DNA from: Rhizobium sp. Q54
GTDB taxonomy: Bacteria > Pseudomonadota > Alphaproteobacteria > Rhizobiales > Beijerinckiaceae
DNA length: 64,000 nucleotides
Assembly: GCA_945878875.1 (NCBI GenBank)
Contig: CAMCUC010000002.1
Location: 50,841-114,840 of the forward strand
Reading direction: 5' to 3'
Both the position numbers and the translations under genes were made by a program. Every line of letters starts with the position of its first letter. The stretch's first letter is position 1. Shown here one piece after another: positions 57,078 through 64,000 of this stretch. The notes beneath the pieces are model-generated. The model saw only the letters and a list, made by a program, of their open reading frames with translations, was not told where the DNA came from and ran no database searches.

Positions 57078-57125
57078 GACCGGGCAGGTAGGACCGGGCA
57101 GGTGGGACCGATCGAAGACAAAAGA

Positions 57126-57827
57126 TCAGGCGGTGATGCGCTCTTCCGCTTCATTGGGCTCGCGCAGCACATAACCGCGTCCCCAAACTGTCTCGATGTA
57201 ATTGCAGCCCTGGCTAGCGTTGGCGAGCTTCTTGCGTAATTTGCAGATGAAGACGTCGATGATCTTCAATTCAGGCTCGTCCATGCCGCCATAGAGATGA
57301 TTGAGGAACATCTCCTTGGTGAGAGTCGTGCCCTTGCGGAGGGAAAGCAGCTCAAGCATCTGGTATTCCTTGCCGGTGAGGTGCACCCGGTTGCCCGAGA
57401 CCTCAACCGTCTTCTGATCGAGATTGACGACCAGATCGCCCGTGGTGATGACCGATTGGGCGTGACCCTTTGACCGGCGCACGATGGCGTGAATGCGCGC
57501 CACCAGCTCGTCCTTGTGGAAAGGCTTGGTGAGGTAATCGTCGGCGCCGAAGCCCAGACCCTTCACCTTGTCTTCAATTCCGGCCAGCCCTGAGAGAATC
57601 AGGATCGGCGTCTTGACCTTTGCGACGCGAAGCGTGCGCAGAACTTCATAACCCGACATATCAGGCAAGTTCAGGTCAAGCAGAATAATGTCGTAATCAT
57701 AGAGCTTGCCGAGGTCGATGCCCTCTTCGCCCAAATCCGTCGTGTAGACATTGAAGCTTTCGGATTTAAGCATCAATTCGATGCTTTGGGCCGTAGCGCT
57801 GTCGTCCTCGATCAATAATACCCGCAT
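57126..57827 (-). CDS. ctrA: Cell cycle response regulator CtrA
   Basis: Master regulator that silences the replication origin and controls division and flagellar genes. The 233-residue OmpR-type protein has Asp51 as acceptor ([15 protein letters not shown]), the acidic pair in LLIEDDS, Lys in DDYLTKPFH and the winged helix ending [15 protein letters not shown]. The C-terminus ends in TA, as in ClpXP-degraded CtrA proteins with hydrophobic ends. Its promoter region holds TTAACCAT and GANTC motifs. Confidence 0.97.
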   Translation of the reverse strand: MRVLLIEDDSATAQSIELMLKSESFNVYTTDLGEEGIDLGKLYDYDIILLDLNLPDMSGYEVLRTLRVAKVKTPILILSGLAGIEDKVKGLGFGADDYLTKPFHKDELVARIHAIVRRSKGHAQSVITTGDLVVNLDQKTVEVSGNRVHLTGKEYQMLELLSLRKGTTLTKEMFLNHLYGGMDEPELKIIDVFICKLRKKLANASQGCNYIETVWGRGYVLREPNEAEERITA

Positions 57828-57927
57828 GTCAGGTCCCCACCCCTACCCCGTTGAAAAACGATCGCTGGCCATTCATGCTTTCGTTACGTCGCCGATGAGG
57901 CGAGCTCCACATCCGTCATCGACGAAC

Positions 57928-57959
57928 GTTAACGCGCAATGGTTAACAAACCGTGATTC
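57928..57959 (-). promoter_or_regulatory. Candidate CtrA and CcrM/GcrA sites in front of ctrA
   Basis: Two GTTAAC sites (57928-57933, 57942-57947) flank CGCGCAAT. The second reads TTAACCAT on the ctrA strand (57939-57946), the known CtrA half-site. A CcrM methylation site GATTC is at 57955-57959, about 130 nt before the ctrA ATG. In Caulobacter a GANTC site and GcrA control ctrA. The TTAA boxes are 10 nt apart, not the canonical 7. Confidence 0.55.
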
Positions 57960-58119
57960 ACCATGGCAAGCGCTGCTTTGCAATGATCGCTCCAAAATCG
58001 ACCAGGACCCTCTAAAAACTGAAGAGGAGCCCGGGCGAGCTGTCGCTGTGCCCGTTTCAAATCAGCACGCCAACTTGCTTCATAATGAAGCCGGTACGCG
58101 GTCGGGCTGATGACACATT

Positions 58120-58147
58120 CTTAACCGATCAGGTTAAGGAATCCTTA
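58120..58147. promoter_or_regulatory. Paired palindromes with TTAA boxes and a GANTC site, ctrA-fliJ gap
   Basis: CTTAACC-GATCA-GGTTAAG (58120-58138) is a 7-bp inverted repeat, joined to TAAGGAATCCTTA (58135-58147), a second palindrome that includes the CcrM site GAATC. It lies about 170 nt before the fliJ ATG. The remainder of the 480-nt ctrA-fliJ gap (57828-58307) shows no gene. Confidence 0.45.
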
Positions 58148-58307
58148 CCGGGCGATAAAAATCATAAGCCTGTCTATAAAATCTGGTCTGATTGCGGCGG
58201 AAGGTAACGAAAGAGCAACTTTGATTGCGCATACTTGATTTGTCTCGCGGGTTTGTCGTCGCTGCGTATTGCGCAGTCTGTGTTTAGTTTGCGTTGGAGT
58301 ATGCGTA

Positions 58308-58721
58308 ATGAAATCGCGGGATAGTCTTGTGCGTCTCAAGAGATTCCAGGCGGAAGAGAAACGTCGCCGGGTCGCCCAGATCGAGGCAATGATAGCCGAG
58401 TTCTCGCGTATGGCCTCAGACCTCGACCGGGAAATTGCGGCTGAAGAGCAAAAGTCCGGCATCACGGATTCAGCCCATTTCGCTTATTCCACCTATGCGC
58501 GCGCCGCCCGGGGCCGACGCGACAACCTCAGCCAGTCAGCCGGCGAATTGCGTCAGCAGCTCGACGAAGCGCGCGCCGCCCATGAGGAGGCGCTGGAGGA
58601 AGTCACCCGCGCCCAGAGCCTTGAGGGCCGCGACAAGGTTGGTGAACTGCTGCCCGAAGCAAGTCGCGAAATGGACGGCCTCCGGGCACGCCCGCTCGAC
58701 ATGGGTCCGATCGGCATTTAG
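58308..58721 (+). CDS. fliJ: Flagellar export protein FliJ
   Basis: A 137-residue all-helical protein: a long coiled coil with RLKRFQAEEKRRRVAQIEAMI, then LDREIAAEEQ and AGELRQQLDEARAAHEEALEE. This fits the FliJ chaperone/stalk of the flagellar type III export ATPase. ATG 58308 is chosen over the longer frame from 58269. fliI is not adjacent. Placement beside ctrA fits CtrA control of flagellar genes. Confidence 0.78.
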   Translation: MKSRDSLVRLKRFQAEEKRRRVAQIEAMIAEFSRMASDLDREIAAEEQKSGITDSAHFAYSTYARAARGRRDNLSQSAGELRQQLDEARAAHEEALEEVTRAQSLEGRDKVGELLPEASREMDGLRARPLDMGPIGI

Positions 58722-58749
58722 CCTGAATAGTGCGCCTGTAAACGATCTC

Positions 58750-58777
58750 TCGCGCGGCTTTTCGTCAAGCCGCGCGA
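58750..58777. repeat. 11-bp perfect hairpin after fliJ
   Basis: TCGCGCGGCTT / AAGCCGCGCGA with a 6-nt TTCGTC loop. No T-run follows, so it may be a weak terminator or an mRNA-stabilising 3' hairpin of fliJ. Confidence 0.6.
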
Positions 58778-58920
58778 CATGCGCACTTGAAACCCGCCCG
58801 GGACCCGTGCACGGATGATTTGTGTCGGAACGCCCGGAACGGGGTCTGACCGAATCATCGGCCGTCCCGCCTTGGCTCGCCCTTGAGTCGAGTGTCGCCA
58901 CGGTCTGCCGCGAGGGGAAC

Positions 58921-59967
58921 GTGAAGCGCATTAAGGACTTCTTTTGGCCGACCGTCGGCCTGATCGCCGTCGTCTGGTCTGTTCGCCTGCTGTATTTCAA
59001 GCTTCAGTCCGAGGTCGCCGCCGACCCCGCCGTAAAGGCAAGGCTCGAAGCGGGCGGGCTGTGGGCCGACATTCAGGTCATCGCCTCCGTCATCGCCGAA
59101 AAACTGACTGGCCTTCCCGCCAGCGCCTATGTGCTGGCGGGCCTGTCGACGCTTCTGGCCTATGCGGCGCTGGCCTGGTACGACCGGATCGCGCTGCTGC
59201 ATCTCAATCGCCATCGCGGAATCTCGTGGCTGTATGTCGGCGTGTGCTCGTTCGTCACCTACGCGCTGTCGCATAACATCGGCGCGTCCGTATTTTCCGG
59301 CGGCATGGTGCGCTTCCGCGCCTACACGGCCAAAGGCCTTTCGGCTGCGGAAGTGGCTGTGCTGGTGGGTCTTTGCTCGTTTACCTTCGGATTTGGAACG
59401 ATTCTGCTGCTGGGAGGGGTTCTGGTCTACGAGCCCGAAATCGTGGCGCCGCTGGCGTCGCTGTCAGATTCGGTTGCAATTGGAACGGGCGCTGCGCGCT
59501 GGATCGGAATTGCGCTGCTGGCCTTCTGCGCCCTTTATGTCGTTGGCGCGTGGCGTCATCTGCCGCCGCTGAAGATCGCGGGTTTTGAGCTTGTTTATCC
59601 GCGCATGCAGGTTGTCGCCCGCCAGCTTGTCGCTGCGCCGATGGAGCTGATCGGGGCTGCGGGCATCATCTATTTCGCGCTCGCCCATGAGAACGTCTCG
59701 TTCATGCTGGTTTTGGGTGCGTTTCTGCTCTCGTTCTCCGCCGGCCTGCTCTCGCAGGTGCCGGGCGGCGTTGGCGTGATGGAGGCGGTGTTTCTAGCGG
59801 TGATGCCGCAGGTGCCGGCGACCTCGGTGGTCGCCGCACTGCTGATCTGGCGGCTGTTTTACCTGATCCTGCCGCTGATCCTGTCGCTGCCCATCGTGCT
59901 GCTGTTCGAGCGCTCGCAATTGGGCAAGGCCACAAAGGGCGGCGCCCCCCCGCCGCAGCTCCATTGA
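58921..59967 (+). CDS. YbhN/lysylphosphatidylglycerol-synthase-type membrane protein
   Basis: An integral membrane protein with eight or so hydrophobic helices, for example FFWPTVGLIAVVWSVRLLYF, and the family motifs SHNIGASVFSGGMVRFR and LLSQVPGGVGVMEAVFLAVM. This is the flippase-like domain also found in MprF. GTG 58921 (348 residues, MKRIKDFFW-like start, AGGGG before it) is preferred to GTG 58822 (381 residues). Substrate unknown. A terminator follows at 59992. Confidence 0.8.
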   Translation: MKRIKDFFWPTVGLIAVVWSVRLLYFKLQSEVAADPAVKARLEAGGLWADIQVIASVIAEKLTGLPASAYVLAGLSTLLAYAALAWYDRIALLHLNRHRGISWLYVGVCSFVTYALSHNIGASVFSGGMVRFRAYTAKGLSAAEVAVLVGLCSFTFGFGTILLLGGVLVYEPEIVAPLASLSDSVAIGTGAARWIGIALLAFCALYVVGAWRHLPPLKIAGFELVYPRMQVVARQLVAAPMELIGAAGIIYFALAHENVSFMLVLGAFLLSFSAGLLSQVPGGVGVMEAVFLAVMPQVPATSVVAALLIWRLFYLILPLILSLPIVLLFERSQLGKATKGGAPPPQLH

Positions 59968-59991
59968 GCGCGAGCAAAAGGACGACGCAAA

Positions 59992-60017
59992 AAGGCGGCT
60001 CTTGAGCCGCCTTTTTT
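59992..60017. terminator. Bidirectional terminator between the YbhN-like gene and sciP
   Basis: A 10-bp perfect stem AAGGCGGCTC / GAGCCGCCTT with a 2-nt loop, A-rich before and TTTTTT after. It serves both convergent genes. Confidence 0.88.
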
Positions 60018-60037
60018 ATTGCCTTTAATTCCGTGAC

Positions 60038-60313
60038 CTACTGACGATATTGCTGGATGCGCGTCGTGCGCAGGCCCGCAAGCCCATGCTGGTCTATCGA
60101 CATCTGCCAGCTCAGAAATTCATCGACGGTCAGCGTGTAACGCGTACAGGCTTCCTCAAGGGACAAGAGCCCTCCGCGAACCGCCGCAACGACCTCGGCT
60201 TTACGCCGGATCACCCACCGCTTGGTATTCGGGGGCGGCAAATCTGCAATCGTAAGAGGACTTCCGTCGGGTCCAATGACGTATTTGACCCTCGGGCGAT
60301 AGGGCTCAGTCAT
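60038..60313 (-). CDS. sciP: CtrA inhibitor SciP
   Basis: SciP binds CtrA and blocks recruitment of RNA polymerase at CtrA promoters. The 91-residue DUF1153 protein reads YVIGPDGSPLTIADLPPPNT, then the helix-turn-helix RWVIRRKAEVVAAVRGGLLS, LEEACTRYTLTVDEFLSWQ and HGLAGLRTTRIQQYRQ. Length and sequence match the family throughout. It is monocistronic. A TTAACCAT motif lies about 180 nt upstream. Confidence 0.95.
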   Translation of the reverse strand: MTEPYRPRVKYVIGPDGSPLTIADLPPPNTKRWVIRRKAEVVAAVRGGLLSLEEACTRYTLTVDEFLSWQMSIDQHGLAGLRTTRIQQYRQ

Positions 60314-60493
60314 GATCTACTCAAACTCCAGCACCACTCAACTAATGACAACAATAGCGTGCACGGTTTAAGAAAGGTCTAAGCAGGCATTGTGGCGACA
60401 CCACAAAAATCGCTGGAAAACCATCGTTTTATTGGCATTCCGTTAGGAATTGGCTCCGCTACGTGCCCTTTTGGGACGCCTTGAGAGATTGCA

Positions 60494-60501
60494 TTAACCA
60501 T
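60494..60501 (+). promoter_or_regulatory. Candidate CtrA half-site in the sciP-mnmA gap
   Basis: TTAACCAT lies between divergent sciP and mnmA. GANTC sites are at 60548-60552 and 60637-60641. The rest of this 328-nt gap holds no gene that I can support. Confidence 0.4.
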
Positions 60502-60641
60502 AACCTTGATCGCAGCCGTGACGCTGGGCCTTTCAAGCTAATCGGGCGAATCTTGCGCGTGCGCCTTGCAATTCGCGCCCGGCATGCTTTTCTGCAAAAT
60601 GCGCAGGCTCGAGGCGACCGCCCTCGTGCCAGGACAGATTC

Positions 60642-61889
60642 ATGACCGACGCCACATCAGGCTTTGACACCGCACTCCGCTTTGACGCCGCAATCAGCGT
60701 GGACGCTGTTGCAGCCTCAAACGCGCCCTTTGCCGGCCTGAACTCACTGGGTCTGCCAAAGAGCCCAGGCCAGACGCGCGTCGTCGTGGCCATGTCGGGC
60801 GGCGTTGATTCGTCGGTCGTCGCCACCATGCTGGCGCGCGAAGGTTATGACGTGATCGGCGTGACGCTTCAGCTCTACGATCACGGCGCCGCCGCCAAGC
60901 GCAAGGGCGCCTGCTGCGCTGGGCAGGACATTCTGGACGCCAGCCGCGTCGCCGAGCGCGGCGGCTTTCCCCATTACGTGCTCGATTACGAAAGCCGCTT
61001 CAAGGAGAAGGTGATCGACCCGTTCGCGCGCTCCTATGCGGCGGGCGAGACGCCGATTCCGTGCATCGCCTGCAACCAGCACATCAAATTCGCCGATTTA
61101 TTCGACACCGCCCGCGACCTTGGCGCGGACGTGCTCGCCACCGGCCATTACATCTCTTCGTCAGCTTTGCCTGAAGGCGGGCGCGGCCTGTTCCGCGCCG
61201 CCGATTCGGAGCGCGACCAGAGCTATTTCCTGTTCGCCACCAATCGCGCCCAGCTGGACATGCTGCGCTTTCCTTTGGGAGACCTGCCCAAGGCGCGCGT
61301 GCGCGAGATCGCGCGCGAATGCGGCCTGTTCATCGCCGACAAGCCAGACAGCCAGGATATTTGCTTCGTGCCGACCGGCAAATACACGCAGGTCATCGAG
61401 CGCCTGCGCCCTGACGCCGCCGAGCCGGGCGACATCGTGCATGTGGACGGGCGGGTGCTGGGCCAGCATCAGGGGATCATGCGCTACACAATCGGCCAGC
61501 GCAAAGGCCTCGGCCTGAGCGACAGCGCGATCTCGGGCGGGGATCCGCTGTTTGTGGTGCGCCTTGACGCCGCCGCCCGCCGCGTCTTCGTGGGCCCGCG
61601 CGAGGCGCTGGCGACCCGCGTGGTGCACCTGCGCGACGTCAACTGGATCGGCGAGGGCGAGCTTTCCGACATCGGCCACGAGGGCCTGGAGCTTTTCGTT
61701 CGGCTGCGCTCCACGCGCCCGCCCGCCGCCGCCTTACTCTTCCACAGCGCCGAGGGCACGATGGTGGAGCTGACCAGCGGCGAGGAAGGCATATCGCCGG
61801 GACAGGCCTGCGTATTCTACGACGGCGCCGGAGCGCGCGCCCGCGTGCTCGGCGGCGGCTACATCAGGTCGACAGAAGCCGCGCTTTAG
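60642..61889 (+). CDS. mnmA: tRNA 2-thiouridine(34) synthase MnmA
   Basis: Puts sulfur on U34 of Lys, Glu and Gln tRNAs. The 415-residue protein has the PP-loop [15 protein letters not shown] near residue 47, the catalytic Cys in [12 protein letters not shown] and its partner in [11 protein letters not shown], then [10 protein letters not shown] and a C-terminal beta barrel. About 35 residues before the PP-loop are an N-terminal extension longer than in E. coli MnmA. Confidence 0.95.
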   Translation: MTDATSGFDTALRFDAAISVDAVAASNAPFAGLNSLGLPKSPGQTRVVVAMSGGVDSSVVATMLAREGYDVIGVTLQLYDHGAAAKRKGACCAGQDILDASRVAERGGFPHYVLDYESRFKEKVIDPFARSYAAGETPIPCIACNQHIKFADLFDTARDLGADVLATGHYISSSALPEGGRGLFRAADSERDQSYFLFATNRAQLDMLRFPLGDLPKARVREIARECGLFIADKPDSQDICFVPTGKYTQVIERLRPDAAEPGDIVHVDGRVLGQHQGIMRYTIGQRKGLGLSDSAISGGDPLFVVRLDAAARRVFVGPREALATRVVHLRDVNWIGEGELSDIGHEGLELFVRLRSTRPPAAALLFHSAEGTMVELTSGEEGISPGQACVFYDGAGARARVLGGGYIRSTEAAL

Positions 61890-61918
61890 CGGACAAACGT
61901 TATTTCAGGGGGGAACCA

Positions 61919-62578
61919 TTGAGTCAGACCAGCGACCGGCGCGGGGCCGACATCACCAACGCCAACGTGGAGGCCGCGTACGCGCGCTGGGCCCCTGTTT
62001 ACGACGCCGTTTTCACGCTGGTGCTGAAGCCAGGTCGCAAGGCCGCCGCCGAAGCCATTAACCGCCTCGGCGGACGGGTGCTGGACGTTGGGGTCGGCAC
62101 CGGGCTTGAATTGCCGATGTTTGACTCAAACGTTCGCCTCGTCGGCATAGACCTCTCGGACCCTATGCTTGAGATCGCCCGCAACCGCGTGGCGCGGCAA
62201 AACCTCGCCAATGTCGAAGATCTGCGCGTCATGGACGCCATGAACCTCGAATTCGAAGACGGCGCGTTTGACGCTGTCGTTGCGCCCTACGTCGTCACCA
62301 CAGTTCCCGATCCGCGCCGCACCCTTGAGGAAATGGCCCGCGTCGTGCGGCCCGGCGGAGAAATCGTCATCGTCAACCACATCGGCGCCGATTCCGGTCC
62401 CATCGCCGCCATTGAGGCGCTAATGGAGCGGCGCGCCGAGAAACTCGGCTGGCGCCCCCAATTCCCATGGTCAGTGATCGGCGACTGGATCGACGCCCGC
62501 CCCGATCTGGCGCTTCTCGAGCGCCGCCGACTGTCGCCGCTGGGCCTGTTCACGCTGGCGCGCATACACAAGAGCTGA
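61919..62578 (+). CDS. pmtA: Class I SAM methyltransferase, PmtA-type (phosphatidylethanolamine N-methyltransferase)
   Basis: A 219-residue methyltransferase. The SAM motif VLDVGVGTGLELPMF is near residue 56; VGIDLSDPMLEIARNRV, APYVVTTVPDP and RPGGEIVIVNHIGADSGP follow. This pattern matches the Rhizobium/Rhodobacter PmtA branch that makes phosphatidylcholine. A ubiquinone-type methyltransferase is less likely. The start is TTG with GGGGGGAA just before it. It lies 29 nt after mnmA. Confidence 0.78.
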   Translation: MSQTSDRRGADITNANVEAAYARWAPVYDAVFTLVLKPGRKAAAEAINRLGGRVLDVGVGTGLELPMFDSNVRLVGIDLSDPMLEIARNRVARQNLANVEDLRVMDAMNLEFEDGAFDAVVAPYVVTTVPDPRRTLEEMARVVRPGGEIVIVNHIGADSGPIAAIEALMERRAEKLGWRPQFPWSVIGDWIDARPDLALLERRRLSPLGLFTLARIHKS

Positions 62579-62683
62579 CGCGCAGAAGTAAGCGCGGAAC
62601 TTGGCGCGCTTCACTTGACACCCTTCCCGCCCGGCGACTATATCCGGCTCGTCCCGCGCAGCCAAAACGCGCAGCGCGGACGG

Positions 62684-62760
62684 GGCGGAGTAGCTCAGCT
62701 GGCTAGAGCAGAGGAATCATAATCCTCGTGTCGGGGGTTCGAGTCCCTCCTCCGCTACCA
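62684..62760 (+). tRNA. tRNA-Met (anticodon CAU, elongator type)
   Basis: The acceptor GGCGGAG pairs with CTCCGCT (one wobble) before ACCA. The D arm is AGCTCAGCTGGCTAGAGC, the anticodon loop ATCATAA gives CAU and the T arm is GGGGGTTCGAGTCCCTC. Overall it reads as the elongator tRNA-Met of alphaproteobacteria rather than initiator or Ile2. The GC content drops sharply right after it. Confidence 0.93.
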
Positions 62761-62774
62761 TTCAGGCGCTACCA
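62753..62774. other. Short repeat of the tRNA-Met 3' end (possible att remnant)
   Basis: CGCTACCA at 62753-62760, the tRNA 3' end, recurs at 62767-62774. Three GGACAC copies follow (62793, 62826, 62837). No integrase gene is visible in the window. The 62775-63034 stretch holds no gene. Eight bases are too few to prove an attachment site. Confidence 0.35.
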
Positions 62775-63034
62775 ATCAATGCGTTAGGTTTTGGACACCT
62801 GCTGTCAGCGTCCCAAAATCTTGTTGGACACTTTCAGGACACTTCCTAACCATACCGCGCCTGCTTCACTGTGTTGCTCCCCAAAATCTCACGTTTGAGC
62901 TGAAGCAACGCTAAAGTCTTATATTTCCTATTCCTACCGATATAAGCCAAAAAAATAGCCGTAATTTTTTCAATGACTTAGGGAACAATGTAAGAGAGTA
63001 TGCATAACCTGATATTTTGGGTTTGGGGGATCAG

Positions 63035-63562
63035 ATGGCTAAGCAACCTAACAAGCTTGATGATCAAATCCAGCAACAGCTAAGGGAAAGGAATCGTGCG
63101 GAAGCGACAATAAGAGAAATATCAACGCGAGGAGATCTTCTTGAATTCGCAACTCGCCTCAACAAGCACCCCCATCTAGCGGACTTGATTGATGTGTGTT
63201 TGGACAAATGCATTGACGAACATTTGATTAATAAGAATGCGTACAAGCTTCGTCCCCCATTGGCGGAAGACGTTGAGCGTGTTGATTTACATCGTGCTTG
63301 GCTTAGGGCTGTGGCTATTAGCAATCAATGCAGCCTGTCAACGTTGAACAGCGTAAAAGTGCGTGGTTATCTGCAAGCCATGCTGCAACAAATTGAGAAG
63401 TTGGAAGACATCGGGATTGGCGGCTTTGCTAGATTGAAGAGATCAAATGCGCTGCAATATTCTGCAGAGTATCTTATGCGAAAGTATTATAGCGACATGC
63501 TTTCAGCTGAGCAGATAGAAAAAATTGACGGACTTTTGAAGCGCAATGGAATTGAGATATAA
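63035..63562 (+). CDS. Unrecognised helical protein in the AT-rich island
   Basis: A 175-residue cytoplasmic protein, predicted mostly helical, without signal or membrane segments. It begins MAKQPNKLDDQIQQQLRERN, has LADLIDVCLDKCIDEHLI in the middle and ends KIDGLLKRNGIEI. GGGGGA lies before the ATG at 63035, which is preferred to the start at 63017. Codons are AT-richer than in all genes to the left, a sign of recent acquisition. I do not recognise a family. Its stop codon lies in the A-run of the next terminator. Confidence 0.65.
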   Translation: MAKQPNKLDDQIQQQLRERNRAEATIREISTRGDLLEFATRLNKHPHLADLIDVCLDKCIDEHLINKNAYKLRPPLAEDVERVDLHRAWLRAVAISNQCSLSTLNSVKVRGYLQAMLQQIEKLEDIGIGGFARLKRSNALQYSAEYLMRKYYSDMLSAEQIEKIDGLLKRNGIEI

Positions 63563-63585
63563 AAAAGCCCCGCACAAGGCAGGGC
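63561..63585 (-). terminator. Terminator for the minus-strand clamp-loader fragment
   Basis: On the minus strand GCCCTGC / GCGGGGC (one mismatch, 5-nt loop) is followed by TTTTTT. It lies 26 nt after the stop of the AAA+ fragment. Confidence 0.7.
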
Positions 63586-63610
63586 GTTGACTGAGTTGCT
63601 TGAAGCAACA

Positions 63611-63943
63611 CTATTTTCTTTCAAGCACAAAGTCCTCCAAGCCACGCATCATGTCCCTGATGCTGCCTGTGCCTGAAGCCAGCAGAGCGTCCAACTGGTC
63701 ATCAGTAAATTCAACGCCCTCAGCATCCAAGATGGTCGCAGCAGCATCAAACCACACATCCGTGTTTGCCATTGGCATCTCAATATCGTCGCAGCGATCT
63801 ACGAGCGGCTCATCAAGATTGTGTATGTGATTGGTAGTGAGTATGACATGCCCGTAGTCTATTTCGTCCAGGCTGGCTCTTAACTTCTGCTGGAGGCTCT
63901 TGGACAGCTGGTCAGCTTCTTCTATGACGACATATGTCCGTCG
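63611..63943 (-). pseudogene. C-terminal part of a phage-type AAA+ clamp-loader ATPase
   Basis: Reading the minus strand, 110 codons end in TAG (63611-63613). They contain Walker B VVIEEADQL, sensor 1 GHVILTTNH, an arginine-finger motif VDRCDDIEMP that replaces SRC, and a lid helix with GSIRDMMRGLEDF. This order is that of RFC or phage gp44-type clamp-loader subunits. An in-frame TGA at 63944-63946 cuts it off. Walker A and the first 100 or so residues are absent, and no start codon lies nearby. It is a truncated gene or a fragment left by an insertion. Confidence 0.6.
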
Positions 63944-64000
63944 TCAGAACATTTGGCTCAGATTGGGGCTTAGATTAGCGGAGTTTCGGCCTCATCATGG
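63944..64000. other. Unassigned sequence at the right edge, possible insertion junction
   Basis: These 57 nt do not continue the AAA+ frame on the minus strand in any reading I tried, and show no domain. A mobile-element end is possible, but only the edge is visible. Confidence 0.25.

Noticed and set aside
57929..57946. Canonical CtrA box TTAA-N7-TTAA before ctrA
   Set aside because: The two TTAA are 10 nt apart (9 nt at 58121-58137), so only the half-site call was kept.
62684..62760. tRNA-Ile2 or initiator tRNA-fMet for the CAU tRNA
   Set aside because: The body matches elongator tRNA-Met, and the first acceptor pair is matched only by wobble, not the C-A mismatch of the initiator.

Overview
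The window is GC-rich chromosomal DNA of an alphaproteobacterium, most likely order Hyphomicrobiales (Rhizobiales). The main support is the core alphaproteobacterial cell-cycle circuit: gcrA (11.3 kb), chpT (51.2 kb), ctrA (57.1 kb) and sciP (60.0 kb). Further support comes from an EipA/DUF1134 protein, a PmtA-type methyltransferase, an RpoH-type sigma factor, a CIRCE-controlled groESL and a urate hydroxylase of the PuuD type. Genus cannot be decided from sequence reading alone.

Layout. 0-11 kb: groESL (groEL runs off the left edge) with a CIRCE operator, a GH15 glucoamylase-like enzyme, a luciferase-like monooxygenase/hydrolase pair, a 28-residue microprotein, tRNA-Leu, an FAD monooxygenase, a zinc-finger protein, hslO and the argD-argF operon with an attenuator-like leader. 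11-18 kb: gcrA, a soluble PhoR-like kinase behind puuD, an atypical response regulator with a degenerate receiver, and mutS. 18-24 kb: a retropepsin-like protease, a phosphomannomutase and a broken tad pilus locus (a CpaF C-terminal fragment followed by tadB, tadC and tadD). 24-37 kb: an M17 peptidase and NlpC/P60 pair, FAH hydrolase, a cytochrome c and two universal stress proteins divergent from an orphan CoxL-like subunit, hisS, a SPOR protein, rpoH, a solute-binding protein and a SET-domain protein. 37-50 kb: GH3 beta-glucosidase, ispE, a TPR protein, TPP-riboswitch-controlled thiC, a TRAP binding protein, aroE, fur, xseB, tRNA-Glu, a coiled-coil membrane protein, eipA and cysQ. 51-60 kb: chpT-cheA-cheW-cheY-cheB-cheR, then ctrA, fliJ, a YbhN-like membrane protein and sciP. 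60-62.8 kb: mnmA, pmtA and tRNA-Met.

The last 1.2 kb, right after tRNA-Met, is visibly more AT-rich. It holds an unrecognised 175-residue protein and the C-terminal part of a phage-type AAA+ clamp-loader ATPase whose frame is broken near 63,944. It looks like the edge of an integrated element and is the least ordinary part of the window.

How the genes work together. ChpT, CtrA, SciP and GcrA form the phosphorelay and transcription circuit that times replication, division and flagellar genes. TTAACCAT and GANTC motifs lie in front of ctrA and in the sciP/mnmA gap. The chemotaxis operon and fliJ sit beside it. HrcA (through CIRCE) and RpoH would govern the chaperone genes. Most remaining genes are housekeeping genes in short operons with 1-4 nt overlaps.
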